Below are positions 1 to 7,526 of a DNA stretch of 33,230 nt, one piece after another. Under the pieces are notes generated by a model that made no database searches, was not told where the DNA came from, and saw only the letters and a list, made by a program, of their open reading frames with translations. Made by a program: the position numbers and the translations under genes. This stretch comes from Puniceicoccales bacterium Verruco_01 (GTDB lineage: Bacteria > Verrucomicrobiota > Verrucomicrobiia > Opitutales > Oceanipulchritudinaceae): positions 1 through 33,230 of the forward strand of contig LVBV01000019.1 of the NCBI GenBank assembly GCA_001604565.1, given 5' to 3'. The stretch's first letter is position 1. The number at the start of each line of letters is the position of its first letter.

Positions 1-74
1 CCGGAGAACATTCCGGCAACGCGGGTCAGCACCCCGAACTTGTTTTCCACCAGTACTGAGATCGTATGACGCAT
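1..74 (-). CDS. ilvH: Acetolactate synthase small (regulatory) subunit, N-terminal fragment
   Basis: Only the first 24 codons lie inside the window; the gene runs off the left edge. The peptide begins MRHTISVLVENKFGVLTR and continues VAGMFS, which is the start of the ACT domain of IlvH/IlvN, the valine-sensing subunit of acetolactate synthase in branched-chain amino acid synthesis. The start is an ATG read from 74 to 72; no clear Shine-Dalgarno site precedes it. A tRNA-Val gene ends 49 bases upstream on the same strand, so the two may share a transcript. The identification rests on a short but very characteristic stretch; ilvN is the equivalent name. Confidence 0.85.
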   Translation of the reverse strand, partial: MRHTISVLVENKFGVLTRVAGMFS

Positions 75-123
75 GATGGTGACTGTTTTGGTTGACGTTC
101 CTTTGGAAGCTGATCGTGAAATT

Positions 124-199
124 TGGTGGGCACAACAAGATTCGAACTTGTGACTCCCTGCTTGTAAGGCAGGTGTTCTAACCGCTGAACTATGCGCCC
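124..199 (-). tRNA. tRNA-Val (anticodon TAC)
   Basis: Read on the minus strand, the sequence folds into a full cloverleaf: acceptor GGGCGCA pairs with TGTGCCC (one G-U), the anticodon loop is CTTACAA giving TAC, the T loop is TTCGAAT, and the discriminator A is followed by an encoded CCA (124-126). Length is 76 bases. It lies 49 bases upstream of the ilvH start, same strand. A possible promoter (TTGCAG, then TAAATT after a long 19-base spacer) lies upstream but is weak. Confidence 0.97.
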
Positions 200-564
200 T
201 GTCGCTGGCGACGTAAACTCCAATTTACACAGCAATCCGCAGCGCGCTGCAAGACTGTACGAAGGGATTCCCGGTCTCTTTCCGCCTCGTAATGGCATAC
301 ATTTATCGCTGATGTTTTTCCTGCCGCGTCAGCGAATTCAATCAACCTATTCAACGATAACAAGTAATGAAATGATGCGATCGACAAATCCGATTCGTAT
401 GCAGTAAATGGACAAATTCATGCTGGAGTTTTTCCGGGTCTGCCCCTTTATGAGCCCTGAATCCGGTCCCGGACCGTGTTCCCACGATCCGGCGGCATTC
501 CCCAACCACACAACCCTGAGAACAACCTGCGGCCTGTACCCATGCCGCGAAAAAAGATAACACA
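200..564. other. Intergenic stretch between tRNA-Val and fadL
   Basis: No convincing gene is seen on either strand; the short open frames here have no recognisable protein features and shadow one another. The stretch must hold the divergent promoters of tRNA-Val (minus) and the FadL gene (plus). The part from about 290 to 430 is clearly more AT-rich than the surroundings, as expected of a promoter region. Small hairpins are visible at 201-212 (GTCGC/GCGAC) and 466-476 (GGTCC/GGACC). No riboswitch or other RNA class was recognised. Confidence 0.5.
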
Positions 565-1890
565 ATGGATTCCAAGCTGAGCAAGAGCCTGCTCACCATG
601 GCTTCGGCAGTTGCGCTCGCCTCCCTCTCGCAGGGCGCGGGCTTTCAGATCATGGAGCAAAGCGTTTCGGGACTGGGCAACGCCTTTTCGGGCGCGGCGG
701 GTGCCGAGGACGTGAGTGTCATGTTCTACAACCCGGCGGGTCTTGCCCGCCTGGACGGAGCCCAGACGCAACTAGATGCCCACTATCTGATTCTGGAGGC
801 GTATTTCAAGAACAACGGCTCCACGACCACAACGCAGGCCGGCACGAAGGTGACAACGAGCGGCGGCAACAGCGGCGGCGGCTTCCAGACGCCGGTCCCG
901 AGCACGTATCTCTCGTTGCCCTTGGGCTCCCGTTTCACGGCGGGCCTTTCGGTGAACTGCCCCTTTGGCCTCGGCACGGAGTATGACGACGGATGGGTGG
1001 GCCGCTACATGGCACTCAAGAGCGAGATCCGCACCTTCGACGTGAGCCCGGCCCTTGCGGTGAAGCTGACGGACACGCTGTCCTTCGGCGCGGCGGCGGA
1101 CTTCTATTACATCGACGCGAACCTCACCAACGATATCGACTTCAACAAGGATGGCACGCCGCTCTTCGACGGCCATGCGGACCTGAAGGCCGACGACACG
1201 GCCTTCGGCTACCACCTGGGCTTCCAGTGGCAGGCCACGCCGCGCACCCGCTTCGGCGTCGCCTACCGCTCGCAGGTGACCACGCACCTCTCGGGCAACG
1301 CGAACTTCACCCTTCCCGAGGATTACCTCACCGTCCTCACGGGTCTCGGCTACGGCAGCACCGCCAATTACATCCGCGCCACCTATGCGGATCAGGGCGT
1401 CGGCGCGGAGCTGGATCTTCCCGCGTCGGCCTCGATCAACGTCTATCACAACCTGACGGACAAGCTCGATGTCATGGCGGACGTGACCTGGACGGACTGG
1501 AGCGTCTTCCACTCTCTCGACATGGATTTCGACATCGCTCCGACGAGCTCGCAGCTGGAGAACTGGCAGGACACCGTCCGCTACTCCGCGGGCGCCACCT
1601 ACAAGTGGAGTGACTCCCTCAAGATTCGCGGAGGTGTGGCCTTCGACCCCGCCGCCGTCCGCGGCCCGGAATACCGCACCCCGCGCATTCCGGACGCCAA
1701 GCGCTTCTGGATCAGCACCGGCCTCAACTGGCAGATTAACCAGAACAGCTTCCTCGACTTGGCCTACGTCCACATCTTCGTGGACGACCCGGAGATCGAC
1801 AACTCGATCCACACGGCGGGCCAGCACCTGAAGGGCACGATCGAGGCCTACATGGACATCATCAGCGTGTCCTACACATATCGTTTCTAG
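565..1890 (+). CDS. OmpP1/FadL-family outer-membrane transporter
   Basis: A 441-residue outer-membrane beta-barrel of the FadL/TodX family, which lets hydrophobic compounds such as long-chain fatty acids cross the outer membrane. An N-terminal signal peptide (hydrophobic core about residues 8-22) is followed by the family's hallmark mature start GFQIMEQS, then GLGNAFSGAAGAED and MFYNPAGLARL, which form the hatch region. The rest shows alternating aromatic/polar strands, and the chain ends SVSYTYRF, with the terminal Phe expected of barrel proteins inserted by the Bam complex. Length is normal for FadL. The ATG start precedes the signal peptide directly; no strong ribosome-binding site is visible. 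Neighbours do not reveal the substrate, so fatty acid versus aromatic hydrocarbon cannot be told. A strong terminator follows at 1911-1943. Confidence 0.92.
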   Translation: MDSKLSKSLLTMASAVALASLSQGAGFQIMEQSVSGLGNAFSGAAGAEDVSVMFYNPAGLARLDGAQTQLDAHYLILEAYFKNNGSTTTTQAGTKVTTSGGNSGGGFQTPVPSTYLSLPLGSRFTAGLSVNCPFGLGTEYDDGWVGRYMALKSEIRTFDVSPALAVKLTDTLSFGAAADFYYIDANLTNDIDFNKDGTPLFDGHADLKADDTAFGYHLGFQWQATPRTRFGVAYRSQVTTHLSGNANFTLPEDYLTVLTGLGYGSTANYIRATYADQGVGAELDLPASASINVYHNLTDKLDVMADVTWTDWSVFHSLDMDFDIAPTSSQLENWQDTVRYSAGATYKWSDSLKIRGGVAFDPAAVRGPEYRTPRIPDAKRFWISTGLNWQINQNSFLDLAYVHIFVDDPEIDNSIHTAGQHLKGTIEAYMDIISVSYTYRF

Positions 1891-1910
1891 TTTGTCTGCA
1901 GCGGTTTCAA

Positions 1911-1943
1911 AAGCCCCGCGCTGGCAACGGCGCGGGGTTTTTT
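1911..1943 (+). terminator. Rho-independent terminator of the fadL-family gene, probably bidirectional
   Basis: An 8-bp perfect stem, CCCCGCGC (1914-1921) with GCGCGGGG (1930-1937), has an 8-base loop and is followed by six T. On the minus strand the same stem is followed by CTTTT, so it may also end the convergent DUF6951 gene that stops at 1978. Confidence 0.9.
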
Positions 1944-1977
1944 GCGCCCGCGAGGTCCGGATCGAGGATCGGACGGA

Positions 1978-2301
1978 TTACTCCGCCGAGAGCGAGATGG
2001 ACGCATCCACCGGCGGCTTTTTGCCGCTGGCCACCTGCACGGCCTTCATGATTCCCGCCGGGACGGGGCAGGCGGTGTGGGAGCAGTTCTCGCGCATCGC
2101 AGCGTGGATGCGGGACGTTCCCCAGTCGAACTCCTGCGCAGGCAGGACCTTCGTGCCTTCGAGCTTTTCCGCCACCTTGGCAAAGGCGGGGCAGTCCGTC
2201 CGGATGTGCAGAAGGCACGCGCCGTCCGAGGAATCGCAGGTTGCCTCGGCAACGGTGATGCGAGCGCAGGCTCCGGCATGAATCGTGGCAACGGCTTTCA
2301 C
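1978..2301 (-). CDS. Small Cys-rich protein, DUF6951-like
   Basis: A 107-residue cytosolic-looking protein with no signal peptide. It carries six cysteines (12, 22, 29, 37, 73, 78), including TDCPAF near residue 36 and ENCSHTACPVP at 71-81. This layout (HAG-x-C start, a central TDCP, a late C-x4-CPVP, then AIxKAxxV) matches my memory of the DUF6951 family, whose function is unknown. The start is a GTG at 2301, because no in-frame ATG exists before the conserved region. The gene begins only 21 bases after the 3' end of tRNA-Gly on the same strand, with no room for a promoter of its own, so it is probably released from a tRNA-mRNA transcript. The cysteine spacing suggests metal or redox binding, but this is inference. 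Confidence 0.75.
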   Translation of the reverse strand: MKAVATIHAGACARITVAEATCDSSDGACLLHIRTDCPAFAKVAEKLEGTKVLPAQEFDWGTSRIHAAMRENCSHTACPVPAGIMKAVQVASGKKPPVDASISLSAE

Positions 2302-2322
2302 GGCTGAGTGAGGGTGGAAAAT

Positions 2323-2396
2323 TGGTGCGGGCAGTCGGAATCGAACCGGCGTGACCAGTTTGGAAGACTGGAGTTCTACCTCTGAACTATGCCCGC
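2323..2396 (-). tRNA. tRNA-Gly (anticodon TCC)
   Basis: On the minus strand, acceptor GCGGGCA pairs with TGCCCGC, the D arm is GTTC/GAAC, the anticodon loop CTTCCAA gives TCC, the T loop is TTCGATT, and the discriminator A is followed by encoded CCA (2323-2325). Length is 74 bases. The DUF6951-like gene follows 21 bases downstream. Confidence 0.97.
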
Positions 2397-2466
2397 AGTG
2401 TCGGTGGCGTGCCCGAAGACACGCTGGAGTGTTGAACTCTGGCGAGGTGTGCGATGGAGTCAAGAC

Positions 2467-4668
2467 ATGACAGATACAGGCCAATCTTCTTCCGACGGCG
2501 CCCCCGTGGAAACGGCGGGCGTGGTGGAAAAGATTGTCTTCACGAGCGAGAAAACCGGCTACGTCATCGCGGAGCTGCGCTCGGCGGACGGTGCCCTCGT
2601 GACGGTGAAGGGGGTGCTGCCGGGGCTGCATTGCGGCGAAAGCGTGTCGGTCAAGGGTCGCCGCGTCTTTCATCCCTCCTACGGGATGCAGGTGGAAGGG
2701 GAGAGTTTTTCGGTCCGCATGCCCGCGGGCGTGGAGGCGATGCGGAAGTTTCTTGCGAGTGGACTTGTTAGTGGCGTCGGCAAGGGCTATGCGGAGAAGA
2801 TCGTGGCGCGATTCGGGGCGGACACGGCGCGCGTCCTTTCCGAGGAGTCGGGCCGTCTGAAGGAGATTCCGGGCCTTGGAGAAAAGCGCGCCGCGAAGAT
2901 CAAGGCGGCGTGGGACGAGCAGCGGGCCCTGCGCGAGGTGATGATGTTCCTGCAAACCTACGGGGTGGGGGTGCGCCGCTGCATGAGGATCGTGAAGACC
3001 TATGGTTCCCTCGCCCCGAAGATGCTGAAGGAGGACCCCTACACCCTTGCGCGGGACATCGACGGGGTGGGCTTCCGCACGGCGGACCAGATCGCCCTCA
3101 ACATGGGCCTTGCGAGCGACAGCCCCCGGCGGCTGGAGGCGGGCATCGTTCACGCCCTGACCGAGGCCGCGCAGGAGGGGCACACGGCTCTCGCCCCGGC
3201 GGAGCTCGCGCGGCGGACCTGCCGGTTGCTCACCTGCAATCTCGACAAGGCCCACGCGGCCTTGCGCGGATGCCTCACCTCCGGTGTGGTGCGTCTCTAC
3301 GGGGACTACGTGCAACTGCCCCAGTATTTCAAAGCCGAGGAGAAGGCGGCGAAGGCGCTCCGGGAGATCGCCGGCGGGCACTCGATTCTTCCGCCGATCC
3401 AGATTCCTGCGGCGATCGAATGGGCGGAAAGGCGCGCGGGTTTTTCCTTTGCCCCGGAGCAGAGGCAGGCCGTGGCCGCGGCGCTCGAAAGCAGGCTTGC
3501 GGTCCTGACGGGCGGGCCGGGCACGGGCAAGACCACGATCCTGCGCGCCGTGGTGGAGATTTTGAAGGCGAAGAAGGCGCGGGTGCTCCTGGCCTCGCCG
3601 ACGGGCCGGGCGGCGCAGCGGCTTTCCGAGGCGGCGGGGATGGAGGCCGCCACGCTCCACAGGCTTTTGCGCGTGAACCCCGGGAGCGATTCGGCAAGGA
3701 GCGATTCCGGCCCGCTGGAGGCGGAAATGGTGATCGTGGACGAGGTCTCGATGCTCGATGCACCGATGGCCGCCACGCTCTTTTCCGCCCTCGCGCCGGG
3801 GGCGCACCTGCTCCTTGTGGGCGATGCGGACCAGCTCCCGAGCGTCGGCGCAGGGAACGTGTTGGCCGATGTCATCGCAAGCGGCATCGCCCGCCTGACG
3901 CGGCTTTCCGCCGTCTTCCGCCAGAAGGAGGGGAGTGCCATCGTGGAGGCGGCCTCGCGCATCCTGAAGGGCGATGCGACGCTTCCCGCCCCCGTTGCGA
4001 TGCTCGATATCGAATCGGGGCGCCTGCCGGAGGTGGGATTCTTTCACGCCGGAAACGCTCAGGAGGTGGAGGAGGCGGTCCTCGCAGCGGCGCGGCTTTC
4101 CGTCCGCGAGGGGGCGGACCCTCTCTCCTTTCAGGTGCTCGCCCCCATGCACAAGGGGCGCAGCGGCATCACGGTCCTCAACGCGGCCCTACAGGAGGCG
4201 CTGAACCCCGCGCGCGAAGGGGGACTTACCGATTTTGCGGGCGATACCTTCCGCGAGGGCGACAAGGTGATCTGCACCCGCAACAATTACGAAAAGAACA
4301 TCTTCAACGGCGACATGGGGATTGCCGGTTCCAGCGATGGCGAAAACCTGAATGTCGATTTCGGCAGGGAGACCGTCACTTTGTCGCGGATGGAACTGGC
4401 CGACCTCGCCCCTGCGTACGCCATCAGCATCCATAAGTCGCAGGGGAGCGAATTCGCCGATGTGGTGATCCCCGTGATGCCCGAGCATCTCGTGCTGTTG
4501 CGAAGGAATCTCCTCTATACCGCCGTGACGCGGGCGCGCCGCAGCGTGCTCATCGTAGGATCAACCGATGCATGGAGGGGCGCCCTTTCGAGCAAGCGTT
4601 CCGACGAGCGTTGCACCACACTCGGCATGAGGCTCTCCCGGGATGTTGCCGATCCGTGTAGTGATTAG
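2467..4668 (+). CDS. recD2: RecD2-type ATP-dependent 5'-3' DNA helicase
   Basis: A 733-residue superfamily 1B helicase of the RecD2 (RecD-like, AddAB/RecBC-independent) type, acting in DNA repair. Order of domains: N-terminal OB-like region (about 10-90), helix-hairpin-helix pairs near SGVGKGYAEKI and IPGLGEKRAAKI (about 100-145), Walker A TGGPGTGKTT near residue 347, Walker B/motif II DEVSM at about 425, and the C-terminal motor with HKSQGSEF near 656 and TAVTRARR near 685. Length matches the family. The start at 2467 is chosen because GGAG lies 7 bases upstream and because the open frame further upstream runs into the tRNA-Gly gene. It has no recB/recC neighbour, consistent with RecD2. A terminator shared with the convergent gene follows. 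Confidence 0.95.
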   Translation: MTDTGQSSSDGAPVETAGVVEKIVFTSEKTGYVIAELRSADGALVTVKGVLPGLHCGESVSVKGRRVFHPSYGMQVEGESFSVRMPAGVEAMRKFLASGLVSGVGKGYAEKIVARFGADTARVLSEESGRLKEIPGLGEKRAAKIKAAWDEQRALREVMMFLQTYGVGVRRCMRIVKTYGSLAPKMLKEDPYTLARDIDGVGFRTADQIALNMGLASDSPRRLEAGIVHALTEAAQEGHTALAPAELARRTCRLLTCNLDKAHAALRGCLTSGVVRLYGDYVQLPQYFKAEEKAAKALREIAGGHSILPPIQIPAAIEWAERRAGFSFAPEQRQAVAAALESRLAVLTGGPGTGKTTILRAVVEILKAKKARVLLASPTGRAAQRLSEAAGMEAATLHRLLRVNPGSDSARSDSGPLEAEMVIVDEVSMLDAPMAATLFSALAPGAHLLLVGDADQLPSVGAGNVLADVIASGIARLTRLSAVFRQKEGSAIVEAASRILKGDATLPAPVAMLDIESGRLPEVGFFHAGNAQEVEEAVLAAARLSVREGADPLSFQVLAPMHKGRSGITVLNAALQEALNPAREGGLTDFAGDTFREGDKVICTRNNYEKNIFNGDMGIAGSSDGENLNVDFGRETVTLSRMELADLAPAYAISIHKSQGSEFADVVIPVMPEHLVLLRRNLLYTAVTRARRSVLIVGSTDAWRGALSSKRSDERCTTLGMRLSRDVADPCSD

Positions 4669-4670
4669 TC

Positions 4671-4700
4671 ACAAAAAAGGGCGATCCGAAGACCGCCCTT
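4671..4700 (-). terminator. Terminator between convergent recD2 and the coiled-coil/HTH gene
   Basis: AAGGGCG (4677-4683) pairs with CGCCCTT (4694-4700), closed by two further pairs and a CGAA-type tetraloop. Read on the minus strand the stem is followed by six T, an ideal terminator for the gene ending at 4725. Read on the plus strand the T tract is poor, so it serves recD2 less well. Confidence 0.85.
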
Positions 4701-4724
4701 ATTGAAAACAGAATCCGGAGAGGA

Positions 4725-5117
4725 CTATGCAACCGAATCGTAATGGCCTTTGACGATCTTGGCCACCACGGTGTAGCTGATGTTCTGCTCTTTGCTTACG
4801 GCGTTCATCGAAGTGCCGCCGGCCACCATCTTCTTGATGCTGTCGCGAAGCTCGGCGGTGATGCGGGTGCGCTTGCGGCGGGGCTTCTCGCCCGGCAGGG
4901 CTGCGGCCTTCTGGAGGCGCAGGCCGTACTTGCTGATGAGGGCCTGGGCGAGGTCGCGCGCGTTGCCGTAGCCGCTGGAGGCAACGATCTCGTCGAGGCG
5001 CTTGTCCAGCTCCGCGCGGCGCTGCTTCTCCGCTTCCAGTTCCGCCTTGCGCTGGGCGAGGGATGCTTCCTGCTGTTCGAGCAGCTTGAGCTGCTCTTCA
5101 ATATCGAATGTTGCCAT
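4725..5117 (-). CDS. Coiled-coil plus helix-turn-helix DNA-binding protein, function unknown
   Basis: A 130-residue protein in three parts. Residues about 5-48 are a strongly charged, heptad-like coiled coil (Leu, Gln, Glu and Arg rich). Residues 79-86 are a basic patch (PRRKRTRI). Residues about 88-125 look like a homeodomain-like/resolvase-type HTH, with TSMNAVSKE forming the turn and SYTVVAKIVKGHY the recognition helix. The layout, an oligomerising coiled coil joined by a linker to a small DNA-binding domain, resembles H-NS-type nucleoid proteins, but I see no sequence relation to H-NS, MvaT or Lsr2. It stands alone, with its own promoter (perfect TATAAT at 5149-5154) and terminator. A role as nucleoid-associated protein or abundant regulator is inference. 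Confidence 0.7.
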   Translation of the reverse strand: MATFDIEEQLKLLEQQEASLAQRKAELEAEKQRRAELDKRLDEIVASSGYGNARDLAQALISKYGLRLQKAAALPGEKPRRKRTRITAELRDSIKKMVAGGTSMNAVSKEQNISYTVVAKIVKGHYDSVA

Positions 5118-5148
5118 GCGTTATGCCTGTTGTGGGATTGCCGTAAGC

Positions 5149-5209
5149 ATTATATCGTTAATCCGTGTACGCGCATTCTGTCAATAAATTATCCATTATT
5201 TTGATGGAT
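5149..5209 (-). promoter_or_regulatory. Promoter region of the coiled-coil/HTH gene with inverted repeat
   Basis: On the minus strand a perfect TATAAT lies at 5154-5149, about 31 bases before the ATG. A perfect TTGACA lies at 5184-5179, but 24 bases separate them, too far for one sigma-70 promoter; a TTAACG 17 bases after TTGACA is the alternative -10. Just upstream, ATCCAT (5191-5196) and ATGGAT (5204-5209) form an inverted repeat with a 7-base spacer, a possible operator for the gene's own HTH product. Confidence 0.45.
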
Positions 5210-5239
5210 GTGCCTCCACGGACGCGCGATTCGATGTAT

Positions 5240-6373
5240 CTATTTTGATTCCTCTTCGTATCTGGCAATCCATTCGCGGCTCCAAGAAGTGAAATCACCC
5301 ACTTCGATGTGTCGGCGCGCCTCGTCGGCGAGATGAACGAAAAAGCTGACATTATGGATCGACAGGAGCGTGCAGGCGAGAATCTCGCCGCTCTGGAAGA
5401 GATGTCGCACGTACGCGCGCGAGAATCCCCTGCACGCATAGTTGTCCATATCGGGAACAAGAGGGAGGGGATCGTCGCTATAACAGGCGTTCTTGATATT
5501 GCATCTGCCGTCCGGAGTGTAGAACACGCCGTGTCGCGCCTCGCGGGTGGGCATCACGCAGTCGAACATGTCGATGCCACGGGCGATCATGCGGAGGATT
5601 TGCGGCGGGGTGCCAAGCCCCATCGTATAATGGGGCAGGTCGTCCGGCAGGTGCGGGACGGTGGCGTCGATCGCCTCCAGCATCTTGTCCTCGGGCTCGC
5701 CGACGGAAACTCCGCCGATGGCCATGCCGTGGAAGGGCATCGCCGAGAGCGCCTGCGCACACTCGCGGCGCAGGTCCGCAAAGTCCGAGCCCTGCACGAT
5801 GCCGAAGACGTGGCGGCCCTTCTCGTGAATGCCGAGGTCCTCCGCCGCCTTGAGGCACTCGCCCGCCCAGCGGATGGAGCGGCGCACCGCGCCCTCCACA
5901 TCGGCTCTCTCGGCGGGCCACGGCGGGCATTCGTCGAGGACCATGTTGATGTCGCTGGCGAGGTTGTTCTGGATCGACATCACGATCTGGGGATCGAGCC
6001 GCACGTCCGAACCGTCGAGGTGGCTTTTGAAGGAGATGCCCGAGTCGTCCATCTTGCGGAGCTTGGCGAGGCTGAACACCTGAAAGCCGCCGCTGTCGGT
6101 CAGGATGGGCCCGGCCCAGTTCATGAACTTGTGCAGGCCACCGAGACGGGCGATGCGCTCGGAGGTGGGCCGCAGGTTCAAATGATACGTGTTCCCCAGG
6201 AGAATCTGCGCGCCGCAGTCCTTCACCTCTGCGGGAGTCAGGCTCTTCACCGTGGCCTGCGTGCCCACGGGCATGAAGACGGGGGTGCGGATCTCCCCGT
6301 GCGGGGTTTTGAGGACGCCGCACCGCGCCTTTGAGGAAGCGTCGCGGGCGATCACGCTGAAATGGTCGGCCAT
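5240..6373 (-). CDS. tgt: Queuine/preQ1 tRNA-guanine transglycosylase, with altered zinc site
   Basis: A 377-residue Tgt, which exchanges G34 for a queuosine precursor in tRNAs with GUN anticodons. Both catalytic aspartates are present: D93 in DSGGFQVF and D271 in MFDCVMPTR, with GIVQGSDF and GGVSVGEP also intact. The start at 6373 (MADHFSVIARD) fits the family; the open frame extends upstream but has no Tgt similarity there. The odd part is the zinc site. The usual C-x-C-x2-C ... H pattern here reads M309-D-N311-Y-A-C314, then H340 after the normal 26-residue spacing. Two of the four ligands are therefore missing, while the surrounding PL...SRAYVRHL and IHN are conserved. No queuosine synthesis genes are nearby. 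Family assignment is certain; whether zinc is bound is not. Confidence 0.96.
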   Translation of the reverse strand: MADHFSVIARDASSKARCGVLKTPHGEIRTPVFMPVGTQATVKSLTPAEVKDCGAQILLGNTYHLNLRPTSERIARLGGLHKFMNWAGPILTDSGGFQVFSLAKLRKMDDSGISFKSHLDGSDVRLDPQIVMSIQNNLASDINMVLDECPPWPAERADVEGAVRRSIRWAGECLKAAEDLGIHEKGRHVFGIVQGSDFADLRRECAQALSAMPFHGMAIGGVSVGEPEDKMLEAIDATVPHLPDDLPHYTMGLGTPPQILRMIARGIDMFDCVMPTREARHGVFYTPDGRCNIKNACYSDDPLPLVPDMDNYACRGFSRAYVRHLFQSGEILACTLLSIHNVSFFVHLADEARRHIEVGDFTSWSREWIARYEEESK

Positions 6374-6488
6374 TTTGTAACCAATGCACGCGGCCCCGCC
6401 CCGACGCAAGTCAGGGTAGTCTTGACCTTGCCGCGAAGCGCCGTGACAATCCTTTCCCGTACGCACCCGCGCGGGAGGTCCCTTTTCC

Positions 6489-7052
6489 ATGCTTCTAGTC
6501 ATCGACAATTTCGACTCGTTCACCTTCAACCTCGTCCAGTACTTCGCGGAACTCGGGGAGAAGCCGGTCGTGTACCGCAACAACGCGATCACGGTGGAGC
6601 AGGCGCTGGAGCTCAAGCCCGACCGCGTGCTGCTTTCACCCGGCCCCTGCACGCCGAACGAGGCGGGCGTCACGATCCCGATGATCGCGGCCTTCACGGG
6701 AGTCCGTCCGGTCCTCGGCGTGTGCTTGGGCCATCAGGCGATCGGCCAGCACTTCGGCGGAAAGGTGATCCGCGCCGGGAGACTCATGCACGGGAAGACT
6801 TCGCCCATCAATCACGACGGCCATCACCTTTTCGAGGGCGTGCCGCAGCGCTTCCGCGCGGCGCGGTATCATTCGCTCCTCGTCGAGAAGGACAGCCTGC
6901 CGGACTGTCTTGAAATCACCGCGTGGACCGACGAGGGCGAGATCATGGGCCTGCGCCACAAGTCCGCCCCGGTCTATGGCGTGCAGTTCCACCCCGAGAG
7001 CTTCGCCACCGAATTCGGCAAGAAGATCCTCACGAATTTCCTCAAAAGCTAA
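6489..7052 (+). CDS. pabA: Glutamine amidotransferase of anthranilate/aminodeoxychorismate synthase
   Basis: A 187-residue class I glutaminase subunit (PabA/TrpG) that supplies ammonia for p-aminobenzoate (folate) or anthranilate (tryptophan) synthesis. The catalytic triad is C79 in GVCLGHQ, H168 and E170 in QFHPES. The start motif [16 protein letters not shown], the oxyanion PGPCTP and MHGKTS near residue 100 are all typical. Start at 6489 is supported by GGGAGG 10 bases upstream. No trpE or pabB lies nearby, so it may serve both pathways, as in bacteria with a single shared glutaminase; trpG is the alternative symbol. It leads a plus-strand run with nrdR 12 bases downstream. Confidence 0.92.
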   Translation: MLLVIDNFDSFTFNLVQYFAELGEKPVVYRNNAITVEQALELKPDRVLLSPGPCTPNEAGVTIPMIAAFTGVRPVLGVCLGHQAIGQHFGGKVIRAGRLMHGKTSPINHDGHHLFEGVPQRFRAARYHSLLVEKDSLPDCLEITAWTDEGEIMGLRHKSAPVYGVQFHPESFATEFGKKILTNFLKS

Positions 7053-7064
7053 AGCGCTTCCTCC

Positions 7065-7526
7065 ATGAACTGCCCCAAGTGTCGCGAAAAGGATTCCCGT
7101 GTGATCGACTCGCGCATCGCGCGCGACGGGCTTTCCATCCGCCGCCGCCGGGAGTGCCAGAAGTGCGGCCACCGCTTCACCACGGTGGAGGAAATCGTGC
7201 GCGAGGACCTTTCCGTCCGCAAGCGCGACGGGCGGCTGGAGGTCTTCGACCGGCGCAAGGTCACGGCGGGCCTGCGCCGCGCCTGCGAGAAGCGTCCCGT
7301 GCCGCCGGAGCAGATCGAGATGATCGTCAACGAGATCGTGATCGAGCTGGAATCGAGCTACGATCAGGAGGTCCCGAGCAAGAAGATCGGCGAGATGATC
7401 ATGGACCGTCTCAAGGGCATCGACCAGATCGCCTACGTGCGCTTTGCCTCCGTGTACCGCGACTTCCGCGACATCGCCGACATGGAGAACATGATCCGCG
7501 ACCTTAAAAAACCCTCTTCAAAATGA
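7065..7526 (+). CDS. nrdR: Transcriptional repressor NrdR
   Basis: A 153-residue NrdR, the zinc-ribbon/ATP-cone repressor of ribonucleotide reductase genes, which senses ATP/dATP. The zinc ribbon uses C3, C6, C31 and C34 (MNCPKC ... CQKCGHRF), followed by FTTVEE and an ATP-cone from about residue 47 (VRKRDGRLEVFDRRKV). The length is standard for the family. It starts 12 bases after pabA, and its stop overlaps the start of the next gene in ATGA, so the three genes are likely one operon. No nrd genes are in the window. Confidence 0.97.
   Translation: MNCPKCREKDSRVIDSRIARDGLSIRRRRECQKCGHRFTTVEEIVREDLSVRKRDGRLEVFDRRKVTAGLRRACEKRPVPPEQIEMIVNEIVIELESSYDQEVPSKKIGEMIMDRLKGIDQIAYVRFASVYRDFRDIADMENMIRDLKKPSSK

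Noticed and set aside
772..1827. 351-codon open frame antisense to the fadL-family gene
   Set aside because: Composition is Val/Arg/Glu-rich shadow of a GC-rich gene; no motif, and the plus-strand gene is certain.
2302..4152. Long minus-strand open frame antisense to recD2, continuous with the DUF6951-like frame
   Set aside because: It crosses the tRNA-Gly gene and is Arg/His/Gly-rich shadow sequence; only the part from 2301 down to 1978 looks like a protein.
6374..6697. In-frame N-terminal extension of tgt
   Set aside because: It would overlap the divergent pabA gene and has no similarity to Tgt; the family N-terminus begins at 6373.
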